Assembly (NCBI RefSeq): GCF_036884295.1
Contig: NZ_CP145608.1
Coordinates: 1,798,001 to 1,862,000, forward strand
DNA length: 64,000 nt
From: Brochothrix thermosphacta DSM 20171 = FSL F6-1036
GTDB lineage: Bacteria > Bacillota > Bacilli > Lactobacillales > Listeriaceae
Reading direction: 5' to 3'
In this document: positions 1-8,615 of the stretch, one piece after another
Layout: every line of letters begins with the position of its first letter
Numbering within the stretch: position 1 is the first letter of the stretch
The notes under the pieces: generated by a model
The model's input: the letters and a program-made list of their open reading frames with translations, nothing else
Told to the model about the DNA's origin: nothing
Database searches by the model: none
Translations under genes and position numbers: made by a program

Positions 1-138
1 TTTCATTTCGTTTTTAAGTTTATTTTTAATCATGTGTTTGAGAAAAAAGTCTTTACAATCTCTTCAGTTCTAAACGGTTTGTTTTACTTTTATTATTCTC
101 CAGTATCGCTGCCATTGAATGGTCTGTTTTCGTTTTCA

Positions 139-1158
<1,020 letters not shown>

Positions 1159-1200
1159 TCAATTTTTTATATTGATAAGCCTTAACGGCGAAATCACAAA

Positions 1201-1671
1201 TTAGTGTGTTTTCACAAAACCGGCGATGCCTGTTCGTGTGAGTTGTGTAATAGTGTACGGTTTTAAAATTTCAATAAAATCTTCAATTTGCTGATGTGTT
1301 CCTGTTGCTTGAATGACCGTATTGTCAGTTTCTTCTGCTAAAATAGCTACTTGAAACGATACGAGTAAATCTGCGATAGCAGAGTAATTAACTGCTACAT
1401 CAACGATTGCTAATTCACGGGTTAACACATTATCATCTGTGATATCTTTTGCCTCCATCACATCGACTTGCTTGTTAAGTAATTTCACCAGATGATCACA
1501 GGATTCAATATCTTCAACATGAACAACTAATGTTAATTGTGATTTATTTTCCTCTGCAGTTTGTCCTACGGCGATACTTTCAATGTTAATAAATCGTTTT
1601 GAAATAGCATTGATCGCTCGATTTAATACACCGGGTGAATCTGATAATCTTGCAATTAGAATGCGTTTCAT
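1201..1671 (-). CDS. ilvH: Acetolactate synthase regulatory (small) subunit
   Basis: Regulatory subunit that binds the catalytic subunit IlvB and confers valine feedback control. The N-terminal ACT domain (about residues 1-75) starts MKRILIARLSDSPGVLNR and contains the usual INIESIAVG strand. A second ACT-like half follows and ends in TRTGIAGFV. The length of 156 residues is normal. Its ATG overlaps the ilvB stop codon by 4 nt (ATGA), which indicates translational coupling and 1:1 synthesis with IlvB. In Bacillus this gene is often called ilvN or ilvH. Confidence 0.96.
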   Translation of the reverse strand: MKRILIARLSDSPGVLNRAINAISKRFINIESIAVGQTAEENKSQLTLVVHVEDIESCDHLVKLLNKQVDVMEAKDITDDNVLTRELAIVDVAVNYSAIADLLVSFQVAILAEETDNTVIQATGTHQQIEDFIEILKPYTITQLTRTGIAGFVKTH

Positions 1672-3365
1672 TTTCCCACAACTCCTTCCATTTGATGAAT
1701 ACCTTTGCCTGGTGGCACCATTGGTGTGACTGTTTCTGTTTGATTAATATGTACATCAACAACAACCGGACCTGGGATTGCAAATACTGCTGCCACCTGA
1801 GTGGCTACTTTATCTGCTTGTGTGATTCTTTTTCCTGTAATGCCATATGCCTCTGCTAATTTAACAAAATCGGGTTGACCATCAAAAACCGATTCGCTGT
1901 AGCGTTGTTCGTAGAATTGATGTTGCCACTGCTTCACCATTCCGAGAGAGGCATTATTCAGAATGAATACTTTAATGTTAAGGTTGAACTCTTTCAAAAG
2001 AGCCAATTCCTGCAAAGTCATTTGGAAGCCACCATCACCCACAATCGCGACAACCATCCTGTCTGGATTAGCCATTTGCCCACCAATCGCAGCAGGTAAT
2101 CCAAAGCCCATTGTTCCTAAGCCACCACTGGAAATTAAAGCACGTTCTTCTTTAAATTTATAAAATTGCGCTGTCCACATTTGATGTTGTCCAACATCAG
2201 TTGAAACAATGGCAGTTCCCTTGGTTTCTTCACTAATTGCTTCAATTACAGCTTGTGGTTTAATGACATTATTTTGGGATGCTTCATAACCTAAAGGGTG
2301 TTTTACTTTATAGCTTTGTAAACGTTCAAGCCATTCCCCTTCATCTGCTGTATTTATTGACAGCTGATTTAAGGCGATTAAAGCGGCTTTAGCGTCTGCA
2401 ACGATTCCGATTGTTGCTTTAAATACTTTATCAATTTCTGATGGATCAATATCGATGTGAACAATCTTAGCGCCTGCTGCAAAATGTTCTTGTGCACCCA
2501 CTAAACGATCATCAAATCTAGCACCAATTGCTAATAAAACATCACATTCATAAATCGCACGATTGGCTGCATAATTCCCATGCATACCTGCCATTCCAAA
2601 TGCTAATGGACTATCGGGTGATATATTACCTAAACCAAGCAATGTGTTGATAACAGGAATGTTTGTTTTATTAGAAAATTCCGTCAATTCATCTTTTGCG
2701 AATGCACCATTTACTCCAGCTCCTGCAAGAATAATCGGACGCTTACTTGTTTTAAGGAGTGTGGCGACGGCATCAATTTGAACTTTATTTGGTTGATGCG
2801 GCACCTTGTAATTTTCCAATTCCTGTAGAATAGCCGGTTCCGTTACTGTTGCTATCATCATATCTTTCGGTAAATCAATAACAACTGGTCCGGGCCGACC
2901 TGTTTGTGCGATATAAAATGCTTGTTTTACGATATTAGGAATATCTTTTGCATCCCTGACTTGAAAACTATGTTTGGTAATTGGAGAGGTCATGTTGACA
3001 ACATCGGCTTCTTGAAAGGCATCTGTTCCAATAACACCTGTTGCAACTTGTCCAGTAATGACTACTAATGGTAATGAATCTGCTAATGCATCTGCAAGAC
3101 CAGTCACAACATTTGTTGCTCCAGGACCACTTGTGACGACTACCACTCCTGCTTTACCTGTGATTCGAGCATATCCTTCAGCAGCATGAATGGCACCTTG
3201 TTCGTGGCGTGCCAGAATATGCTTCACCCCACTTTCATAAAGTGCATCATAGAGTGGTAATACTGCGCCACCTGGGTAGCCGTAAATCATCTCGACTGCT
3301 TCCTTTTTCAGACACTCAATTAACCATTCTGCCCCATTTTTGACACGTACCGTCTGTTGCAACAT
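1668..3365 (-). CDS. ilvB: Acetolactate synthase catalytic (large) subunit
   Basis: Thiamine-diphosphate enzyme that condenses two pyruvates to 2-acetolactate, or pyruvate and 2-oxobutyrate to 2-aceto-2-hydroxybutyrate. It has the three-domain ThDP fold. Catalytic Glu55 lies in RHEQGAIHAAEG, and the ThDP/Mg motif GDGGFQMTLQEL is near residue 430, followed by NIKVFILNNASLGMV. Two in-frame ATGs lie 6 nt apart. The second, at 3365, is chosen because the AAAGGAG sequence is 8 nt upstream of it but only 2 nt from the first. The result is 565 residues. It lies 17 bp after ilvD and overlaps ilvH. Confidence 0.97.
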   Translation of the reverse strand: MLQQTVRVKNGAEWLIECLKKEAVEMIYGYPGGAVLPLYDALYESGVKHILARHEQGAIHAAEGYARITGKAGVVVVTSGPGATNVVTGLADALADSLPLVVITGQVATGVIGTDAFQEADVVNMTSPITKHSFQVRDAKDIPNIVKQAFYIAQTGRPGPVVIDLPKDMMIATVTEPAILQELENYKVPHQPNKVQIDAVATLLKTSKRPIILAGAGVNGAFAKDELTEFSNKTNIPVINTLLGLGNISPDSPLAFGMAGMHGNYAANRAIYECDVLLAIGARFDDRLVGAQEHFAAGAKIVHIDIDPSEIDKVFKATIGIVADAKAALIALNQLSINTADEGEWLERLQSYKVKHPLGYEASQNNVIKPQAVIEAISEETKGTAIVSTDVGQHQMWTAQFYKFKEERALISSGGLGTMGFGLPAAIGGQMANPDRMVVAIVGDGGFQMTLQELALLKEFNLNIKVFILNNASLGMVKQWQHQFYEQRYSESVFDGQPDFVKLAEAYGITGKRITQADKVATQVAAVFAIPGPVVVDVHINQTETVTPMVPPGKGIHQMEGVVGK

Positions 3366-3382
3366 TGTCATCTCTCCTTTCC

Positions 3383-5071
3383 TTAAATCAATTCTTCTGG
3401 AATTTGCATTATCCCACCGGTATTTGCGCTTGTAACCATTACTGAATAACGAGCAAGCCAACCAGTTAATACTTTTGGTTTGAAACGTTTTAAGTGTGTG
3501 CGTCTTTCCGCTAATACTTCATCCGACACTAACAATTCCATTGTTCTTGAGGGTAAATCAATTTCAATCGTATCACCATCTTCAATTAAAGCGATAGGTC
3601 CTCCAGCCGCTGCTTCAGGAGATACATGACCAATAGCTATTCCACGCGTGGCTCCTGAAAAACGACCGTCTGTAATAAGTGCAACATCTTTTCCAAGTCC
3701 TCGTCCAACTATAGAAGAAGTAGGTGCTAACATTTCAGGCATGCCTGGTCCACCTTTAGGTCCTTCATAGCGGATAACAACAACATGTCCTTCACCTACT
3801 CGGTGATCGTCAATTGCTGCAACAGCTTCATCATGTGAATCAAAACAAATGGCTTTACCTACAAATTTGGTAACACTTGGATCAACACCACCTACTTTAA
3901 TAACTGAACCTTGTGGCGCAATGTTTCCATATAAAATTGATAAACCACCTGTTTTACTATAAGGGTTCTCTTTCGGATGAATAACATCTGTATTGAGAAT
4001 TTTAGCATCCGCAACATTTTCTCGTAATGTTTTACCTGTAACAGTAATACGATCTGGATGAATCGCATCACCTTTATCAACCAATTCCTTAATGATGGCT
4101 GAAATTCCGCCTGCCTCATGAACATCATGCATTGAGTAGGCAGAACTTGGTGCAATTTTAGAAAGATAAGGGATGCGTTCAGCAATTTCATTAACGCTTG
4201 CTAAGTCATACTCAATACCTGCTTCACTAGCGATTGCTAACGTGTGCAGAACAGTATTTGTTGACCCACCCATTGCCATATCCAATGCAAAAGCATCATC
4301 AATTGCTTCTTTGGTAACAATGTCACGTGGTTTAATATCATTTTTTACAAGATGCATTAAGTGAAAAGCTGATTGACGAATTAATTCACGACGTTCATCG
4401 GATACTGCTAATGTTGTACCATTTCCTGGAATTGCTAAACCAAGTACTTCCATCAAACAGTTCATTGAGTTAGCAGTGAACATTCCTGCGCATGATCCAC
4501 AGGTTGGACAGGCCTCTGCTTCAAGTTCTAAAAACTCTTCTTTCGACATTTTACCTTCTTTAAAGGCGCCAACACCCTCGAATACTGATGAAAGGGTGAG
4601 TGCTTTTCCTGTTGATGATAACCCTGCTTTCATCGGGCCACCTGAACAAAAAATCCCCGGTACGTTTGTTCTCATAGCTGCTAATAACATACCTGGCGTA
4701 ATTTTATCGCAGTTGGGAATATAAAATACACCATCAAACCAATGAGCATTAATTACTGTTTCAGCTGAGTCTGCAATTAACTCACGGCTTGGAAGCGAAT
4801 AACGCATACCGATATGCCCCATTGCGATACCGTCATCAACGCCAATTGTATTAAATTCAAATGGAATACCGCCTGCTTCACGAATCGCTTCTTTGGCAAC
4901 ATCTGCTAACTCTCGTAAATGAACATGACCTGGTACGATATCAATATATGAATTACAGATAGCGATAAAAGGTTTCTTCATATCATTATCACTTCTAACC
5001 TGACCTGTTGCTCTTAATAAACTTCTGGCTGGCGCACGATCGTCGCCTACTTTGATTTCATCACTTCTCAT
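3383..5071 (-). CDS. ilvD: Dihydroxy-acid dehydratase
   Basis: Iron-sulfur dehydratase that converts 2,3-dihydroxy-isovalerate or -methylvalerate to the 2-oxo acid. Cluster-ligand cysteines are visible in [13 protein letters not shown] and [19 protein letters not shown]. The sequence ends in the family-typical [14 protein letters not shown]. The ATG at 5071 is preferred over an upstream GTG at 5080 because AAGGGG sits 8 nt before the ATG. This gives 562 residues, normal for Bacillales. It is the first structural gene of the operon and follows the leader attenuator. Confidence 0.97.
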   Translation of the reverse strand: MRSDEIKVGDDRAPARSLLRATGQVRSDNDMKKPFIAICNSYIDIVPGHVHLRELADVAKEAIREAGGIPFEFNTIGVDDGIAMGHIGMRYSLPSRELIADSAETVINAHWFDGVFYIPNCDKITPGMLLAAMRTNVPGIFCSGGPMKAGLSSTGKALTLSSVFEGVGAFKEGKMSKEEFLELEAEACPTCGSCAGMFTANSMNCLMEVLGLAIPGNGTTLAVSDERRELIRQSAFHLMHLVKNDIKPRDIVTKEAIDDAFALDMAMGGSTNTVLHTLAIASEAGIEYDLASVNEIAERIPYLSKIAPSSAYSMHDVHEAGGISAIIKELVDKGDAIHPDRITVTGKTLRENVADAKILNTDVIHPKENPYSKTGGLSILYGNIAPQGSVIKVGGVDPSVTKFVGKAICFDSHDEAVAAIDDHRVGEGHVVVIRYEGPKGGPGMPEMLAPTSSIVGRGLGKDVALITDGRFSGATRGIAIGHVSPEAAAGGPIALIEDGDTIEIDLPSRTMELLVSDEVLAERRTHLKRFKPKVLTGWLARYSVMVTSANTGGIMQIPEELI

Positions 5072-5100
5072 GTCTAACACCCCTTATATAGTATCTGTTA

Positions 5101-5137
5101 ATTTTAAAAATAAAAAACCCATTCAATGAATGGGTTT
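5101..5137 (-). terminator. Attenuator terminator of the ilv operon
   Basis: Inverted repeat on the minus strand: AAACCCATTC, a 3-nt loop, then GAATGGGTTT, followed by a U-rich tail (TTTATTTTT). It sits 44 bp upstream of the ilvD start and downstream of the leader peptide stop, the position expected of a transcription attenuator. Its 5' arm can pair instead with an upstream copy of GAATGGG at 5145-5152. Confidence 0.9.
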
Positions 5138-5173
5138 CGAGGAGCCCCATTCAAACGCAATCGGGACCCAATA

Positions 5174-5200
5174 AACATTCGTTTTTTTACAAACGATGTT
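5174..5200 (-). other. Hairpin in ilv leader RNA after the leader stop
   Basis: AACATCGTTT pairs with AAACG-A-ATGTT with one bulged base. The hairpin starts 8 nt after the leader-peptide stop codon. It separates leader segment 1 from segment 2 and could act as a pause hairpin that synchronises polymerase and ribosome. That role is inferred from position. Confidence 0.6.
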
Positions 5201-5207
5201 ATGAGCC

Positions 5208-5261
5208 CTAGCTAAGTAATAAAATGACTAAAATAGATTGGTTTGAATGACAACGTTTCAT
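5208..5261 (-). CDS. ilv operon leader peptide, 17 residues, BCAA-rich
   Basis: Short ORF reading MKRCHSNQSILVILLLS then TAG, with an AAGGAG Shine-Dalgarno about 10 nt upstream. Seven of codons 10-16 encode Ile, Leu or Val. Codons 5-7 (CATTCAAAC, 5241-5249) are exactly complementary to a downstream segment (5148-5156) that overlaps the antiterminator arm. This is the classical layout for ribosome-mediated attenuation: stalling on scarce Ile/Leu/Val masks segment 1 and frees segment 2 to block terminator formation. A comparable element (Rli60) is known ahead of Listeria ilvD. Confidence 0.88.
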   Translation of the reverse strand: MKRCHSNQSILVILLLS

Positions 5262-5304
5262 AAGAAAAAACTCCTTTTTGTTTTGTATTATTAAGATATT
5301 TATT

Positions 5305-5333
5305 ATTCTATACATTACTGGTCAAATAGTCAA
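5305..5333 (-). promoter_or_regulatory. Promoter of the ilv operon leader
   Basis: The -35 element TTGACT (5328-5333) and -10 element TAGAAT (5305-5310) are separated by exactly 17 bp. Transcription would start about 36 nt upstream of the leader peptide ATG. This is the best sigma-A match in the region. Confidence 0.75.
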
Positions 5334-5336
5334 TTG

Positions 5337-5351
5337 AATATTCAGAAAATT
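5337..5351 (-). promoter_or_regulatory. CodY-type operator upstream of ilv promoter
   Basis: On the minus strand the sequence reads AATTTTCTGAATATT, which matches the published CodY consensus AATTTTCWGAAAATT at 14 of 15 positions. It lies 3 bp upstream of the -35 box. CodY represses ilv operons in many Firmicutes when branched-chain amino acids and GTP are plentiful. Binding here is inferred. Confidence 0.75.
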
Positions 5352-5489
5352 CTAAATTTGATATGTATCTCGTCCTTTTTATAACAAATCAATCTCATTT
5401 CGTTATAAATACATTTTTGCAAAATCCTTATAAGTAAGCGTTTCCATTGTTTATTTTAAAGGCTATTCATCTCAAAAAAGCATAAAAAA

Positions 5490-5519
5490 ACAAGCAACTT
5501 GAAAAATAAGGTTGCTTGT
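5490..5519 (-). terminator. Rho-independent terminator of csp gene
   Basis: On the minus strand ACAAGCAAC and GTTGCTTGT form a 9-bp stem followed by seven U residues. It begins 9 nt after the end of the cold-shock gene. Confidence 0.88.
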
Positions 5520-5527
5520 CCTCTTTT

Positions 5528-5728
5528 TTATAATTTAATTACATTTTCTGCTTGAAGACCTCGTTCACCTTCAACGATCTCAAACTCAACTTCTTGAGCT
5601 TCATCCAACGTCTTAAAACCTTCACCTTGGATAGCACTAAAATGCACAAAAACATCACTACCGCCTTCGACTTCGATAAAGCCAAAGCCTTTTTCTGAAT
5701 TAAACCATTTTACCTTACCTTTTTGCAT
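5528..5728 (-). CDS. cspA: Cold-shock domain protein (RNA/ssDNA chaperone)
   Basis: The 66-residue protein is a single OB-fold cold-shock domain. RNP1 KGFGFIEV occupies residues 13-20 and RNP2 VFVHF residues 26-30, supplying the aromatic nucleic-acid binding surface. Such proteins melt RNA structure and act as transcription antiterminators and translation facilitators after a cold shift. GGGAGG lies upstream of the ATG, and a strong terminator follows. Firmicutes usually carry several paralogues, so the letter (cspA, B, C or D) cannot be fixed from this window. Confidence 0.96.
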   Translation of the reverse strand: MQKGKVKWFNSEKGFGFIEVEGGSDVFVHFSAIQGEGFKTLDEAQEVEFEIVEGERGLQAENVIKL

Positions 5729-6048
5729 CGTCTAAAACCTCCCAAAAAAGTCTATAATATGATTGTCAACTAAGTCTTATTCTAGAAACATAGCCTTCTT
5801 TTCATACTATAAAGGATTCATATTCTTATTGGAATAAAACCCCTTTATAATATATATTTGGCAGTTGTTACTCATTTTCAACTATCTGCCTAAATATTAT
5901 TTTATAATTATACTAACGTTTACTTACAGGTAATAATTTAACACACGTATTTTCAACAGTCAACAGTTATCATGACGTTAATCGATTTAGAACTCTTATT
6001 CTATAAGTTAAATAGCATGATATCAACAACAGCTGTGTATTTTCTGCA
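5729..6048. other. 320-bp AT-rich region upstream of csp
   Basis: No gene is seen. Cold-shock genes usually have long structured 5' leaders. Consistent with this, there is an inverted repeat at 5860-5890 (GGCAG ... CTGCC with an inner GTT/AAC). No single promoter stands out. The TTGACA near 5766-5771 (minus strand) lacks a -10 at proper spacing. Confidence 0.4.
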
Positions 6049-6078
6049 CAAAAAAACCTACTGAATTAAATTCAATAG
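6049..6078 (-). terminator. Terminator of the PAP2 gene
   Basis: On the minus strand CTATTGAA, a TTTAA loop and TTCAGTAG are followed by GTTTTTTT. It begins 14 nt after the PAP2 stop codon. Confidence 0.8.
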
Positions 6079-6091
6079 ATTTTCCATTTGC

Positions 6092-6787
6092 TTATGGCTT
6101 GTTTTCCTGCTTATGATGTTGCGCTTCTTTAATACCGTGTGTTTCTAATTTGCGTTCTATTCTAGCACTAAATTGTCTAAAGTACGTTGTTGCGACTAAC
6201 ATATAACAACAACTTAACATAAAACCACCTAGAATATCGCTCGGATAATGGACACCTAAATATACCCGTGTAAAACCAATAAAAATAATTAATAGTGCTG
6301 ACAGCAATAATAATGCTCGACGATAACGGCGATTATTATACGTTAAGATAAAAACTAAACTTAATGTAAAAGTAGTAATCGCCATCGTGTGCCCACTAGG
6401 AAAGCTATATCCACCCTGTTCAATCAACATCCCTGCTGGTCGGTCGCGCTGAAATAAATTTTTGAAAATAAAGTTAATACTACTTGCACCAAAAAGCATA
6501 TTAATTGCTAACCAGCCAGCGAATAAAAAACGACGGTAACAAGCTAATATTACGGCTACAATAGCTGTTAAAGTAATCATGCCTTTAACACCGGCAAAAT
6601 CTGTGACCGTTTCAATAAACCCTGTAAGCTTATCTGGTTGGAATGTCTGGGCCACTGTTCGTATTGTTTGATCGAATTGTTGAATCCAGAGCGCATTTGC
6701 AGCAACAGCTGCTGCGACATATAAAAAGACAATAAAGAAAAGTCCCGCCATCACATAGCGCCAAACACTTTGTTTTTTTGTTAACAT
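6092..6787 (-). CDS. PAP2-family membrane phosphatase
   Basis: Integral membrane phosphatase of the type 2 phosphatidic acid phosphatase family. The family dephosphorylates undecaprenyl pyrophosphate, phosphatidylglycerophosphate or phosphatidate on the outer face of the membrane. All three signature motifs are present: KNLFQRDRP near residue 110, PSGHT near 132 and RVYLGVHYPSDILGG near 175-190. About six transmembrane helices are evident. GAGGTG precedes the ATG. The gene stands alone between two terminated units, so context does not fix the substrate. It could recycle the lipid carrier used by the wall genes in this window. Confidence 0.88.
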   Translation of the reverse strand: MLTKKQSVWRYVMAGLFFIVFLYVAAAVAANALWIQQFDQTIRTVAQTFQPDKLTGFIETVTDFAGVKGMITLTAIVAVILACYRRFLFAGWLAINMLFGASSINFIFKNLFQRDRPAGMLIEQGGYSFPSGHTMAITTFTLSLVFILTYNNRRYRRALLLLSALLIIFIGFTRVYLGVHYPSDILGGFMLSCCYMLVATTYFRQFSARIERKLETHGIKEAQHHKQENKP

Positions 6788-6902
6788 GCTTTCACCTCGT
6801 AATTACAATCTGATATGATTCTTTAAGAATCTCTACTCATTCTAGCATAATTTAACCACTAGAACACGTAATTACCTGCTATATCAGTCTTTAGTCTGAT
6901 AT

Positions 6903-7883
6903 TTAAGCGTGTTGGTGCTCTGCTACAAAACGTGCCGCTTCTGCTGCCATCTTTTGATAGGCAATTTCTTCGTCTGTCTTCACTTGCTCGATTACCGTTG
7001 ATTTTTTGAAGTCTTCTGAAATAACAATTTTAGCGTCAAAACTGAATGTTGCATTGCCAATCAAATCAATCGTGTAACCCTCATCTGTTTGATACACTTG
7101 GCATTGCACACGACCTCCAGGGTTATATACATCCACTTTTTTTGTCATTTCACCACCGTTAAGTAAGCGTGCCATCAAACTACTTGCCGACATTGCTGTT
7201 CCGCATGCATTTGTAAAACCAACCCCACGTTCAAACGTTTTAACAAAAATAGTATCACTATCAATCGCTTGTACATAACTAACATTTACACCGTCAGGGA
7301 AATAGGGATTGTCACTATTTAGCCAAGTTGATAATTGCTCTTGTTCAGCGAAAACAGCTGGCTCAACAAAGCTAATTAAGTGCGGATTAGGAACCGATAC
7401 GGCAGAGTATGTCAAAGTTTCTGAAAAAGCTGGCACTTCTGCATCAATCAATTGCGAAGCTGTCCAATTTAACGGTAAGCTTTCTTTTTCGAAAGAAACG
7501 GGTGAAATCTCAACGCAATAAGTAGGTACTCCCTGAGCCAAAGGCTTATCTTCAGCAACATTTAATACGGCTTTCATCGTTTCTACTTTAAATTGTTTTT
7601 TATCTGCTTTTTCTGCTAAATAACGTGCAACAGTTCGCAAACCATTCCCACACATCGAAGCTTCTGAACCATCTGAATTAATCACACGCATTTTTGCTAA
7701 GGCTACTTCACTGTCAGATACATAGAGAATGCCATCAGCTCCTCCAAGATCATGTTCACGGTCACATAAGTTCAATGCTAGCTGGCGACGACTTTCTTCC
7801 GTCAGAGGTGTCTCAAGGCCATTTTCATCAATGATATAGAAATCATTGCTTGAACCATGGACTTTTTTTAAATTAATTATCAT
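6903..7883 (-). CDS. dapF: Diaminopimelate epimerase
   Basis: PLP-independent epimerase that converts LL- to meso-diaminopimelate for peptidoglycan and lysine. Both catalytic cysteines are visible, in SMCGNGLRTVARY (about residue 79) and NACGTAMSASSL (about 230). The N-terminal HGSSNDFYIIDENG is typical. The ATG at 7883 is chosen over an in-frame GTG at 7910 because homologues start at MIINLKKVHG and AAAGGG precedes this ATG. The length is 326 residues. It is monocistronic and matches the DAP-type MurE at 21.7 kb. A perfect 27-bp palindrome lies about 90 bp upstream. Confidence 0.96.
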   Translation of the reverse strand: MIINLKKVHGSSNDFYIIDENGLETPLTEESRRQLALNLCDREHDLGGADGILYVSDSEVALAKMRVINSDGSEASMCGNGLRTVARYLAEKADKKQFKVETMKAVLNVAEDKPLAQGVPTYCVEISPVSFEKESLPLNWTASQLIDAEVPAFSETLTYSAVSVPNPHLISFVEPAVFAEQEQLSTWLNSDNPYFPDGVNVSYVQAIDSDTIFVKTFERGVGFTNACGTAMSASSLMARLLNGGEMTKKVDVYNPGGRVQCQVYQTDEGYTIDLIGNATFSFDAKIVISEDFKKSTVIEQVKTDEEIAYQKMAAEAARFVAEHQHA

Positions 7884-7971
7884 TTCTATACGCCCTTTCT
7901 GTGTTGTCACTCTTTAAATTAATTGTAACATATTTTATTTTACAACTACCAAATGACGTCTAATTTGCTCA

Positions 7972-7998
7972 AATACAAGGTGAATTTCACCTTGTATT
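7972..7998. repeat. Perfect 27-bp inverted repeat upstream of dapF
   Basis: AATACAAGGTGAA, a single central T, then its exact reverse complement. No U-tract follows on either strand, so it does not look like a terminator. Its position about 90 bp upstream of the dapF start suggests an operator or an mRNA hairpin. The protein or ligand is unknown. Confidence 0.75.
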
Positions 7999-8285
7999 AT
8001 GTTTAAAACAACAGCATTCCACCAAAATCATAGACTGCGATAACAACTTGGAATAAAAAGATCAAGTTTATACTCAACTCATATTGAGAATGGGCTAAGT
8101 ATGCTTTGATTTCTTCGAAAATGAAACGCAGTAAACAAACCCTAAAAAAATATTCACCTGAAATACGACTTCAACAATTCAAATGAAAGGTACTCAATTT
8201 ATTGACCGATGACATGGTACTCGCTCGCTTTAGAGATTGGTACTCTTATGACATTAACAGAAAGAGTGGTACTCACTTTCTTGGA

Positions 8286-8397
8286 GGAGTGGTACTCTTA
8301 CGACATTAACTTAAGGATTAGTGCTCTTAATTAATTAACAGAAGGAGTGGTACTCTTACGACATTAACTTAAGGATTAGTGCTCTTAATTAACAGAA
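8286..8397. repeat. Tandem direct repeat, 58 + 54 bp, GGTACTC type
   Basis: Two nearly identical units begin GGAGTGGTACTCTTACGACA. The first (8286-8343) carries one extra AATT relative to the second (8344-8397). A third partial unit starts at 8398. Degenerate relatives that share GGTACTC occur at about 8189, 8216, 8239 and 8268, and a diverged form (AGTGCTC) occurs inside each unit. Confidence 0.85.
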
Positions 8398-8435
8398 GGA
8401 GTGGTACTCGCTTGCGCTCCGTCCCATACTACTCT

Positions 8436-8547
8436 CGTAAAGCGGATAAATCCGCTACGATATTAGCACCCATACTGTCCTCATAAAGCGGATAAATCCG
8501 CTACGATATTAGCACCCATACTGTCCTCGTAAAGCGAATACATTCGC
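8436..8547. repeat. 46-bp tandem repeat, about 2.5 units, with hairpins
   Basis: The hairpin AGCGGA-TAAA-TCCGCT occurs at 8441-8456 and 8487-8502. The third copy at 8534-8547 is GCGAAT-AC-ATTCGC, in which both arms have changed so that pairing is kept. The spacing is 46 bp. The sequence between hairpins (ACGATATTAGCACCCATACT and following) is identical between units 1 and 2. Confidence 0.85.
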
Positions 8548-8561
8548 GACATTGTCAGCAC

Positions 8562-8590
8562 AAAAAAACAGCCACACAAGAGTGTGGCTG
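8562..8590 (-). terminator. Terminator of ileS
   Basis: On the minus strand CAGCCACAC, a TCTT loop and GTGTGGCTG are followed by seven U residues. It lies 26 nt after the ileS stop codon. Confidence 0.93.
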
Positions 8591-8615
8591 CGTATACTGC
8601 TTTTTACATTGATGT

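Larger units (their letters stand above)
7884..8561. other. Gene-free, repeat-rich intergenic region
   Basis: About 680 bp between dapF and the ileS terminator with no plausible gene on either strand. It contains a 27-bp perfect palindrome (7972-7998), a block of GGTACTC-containing repeats (8188-8409) and a 46-bp tandem repeat whose units carry a hairpin (8436-8547). No transposase remnant was seen. Confidence 0.7.

Noticed and set aside
1-33. Possible start of a further minus-strand gene after ilvC (ATG at 33, reading MIKNKLKNEMK)
   Set aside because: Only 11 codons fit in the window, and there is no Shine-Dalgarno within proper distance of the ATG, so it cannot be supported as leuA, ilvA or any other gene.
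6881-6902. Terminator directly after dapF
   Set aside because: The inverted repeat ATATCAG/CTGATAT overlaps the stop region but is not followed by U residues.
8436-8555. CRISPR-like regular repeats
   Set aside because: The sequence between hairpins is itself identical from unit to unit, so there are no unique spacers, and no cas genes are present.
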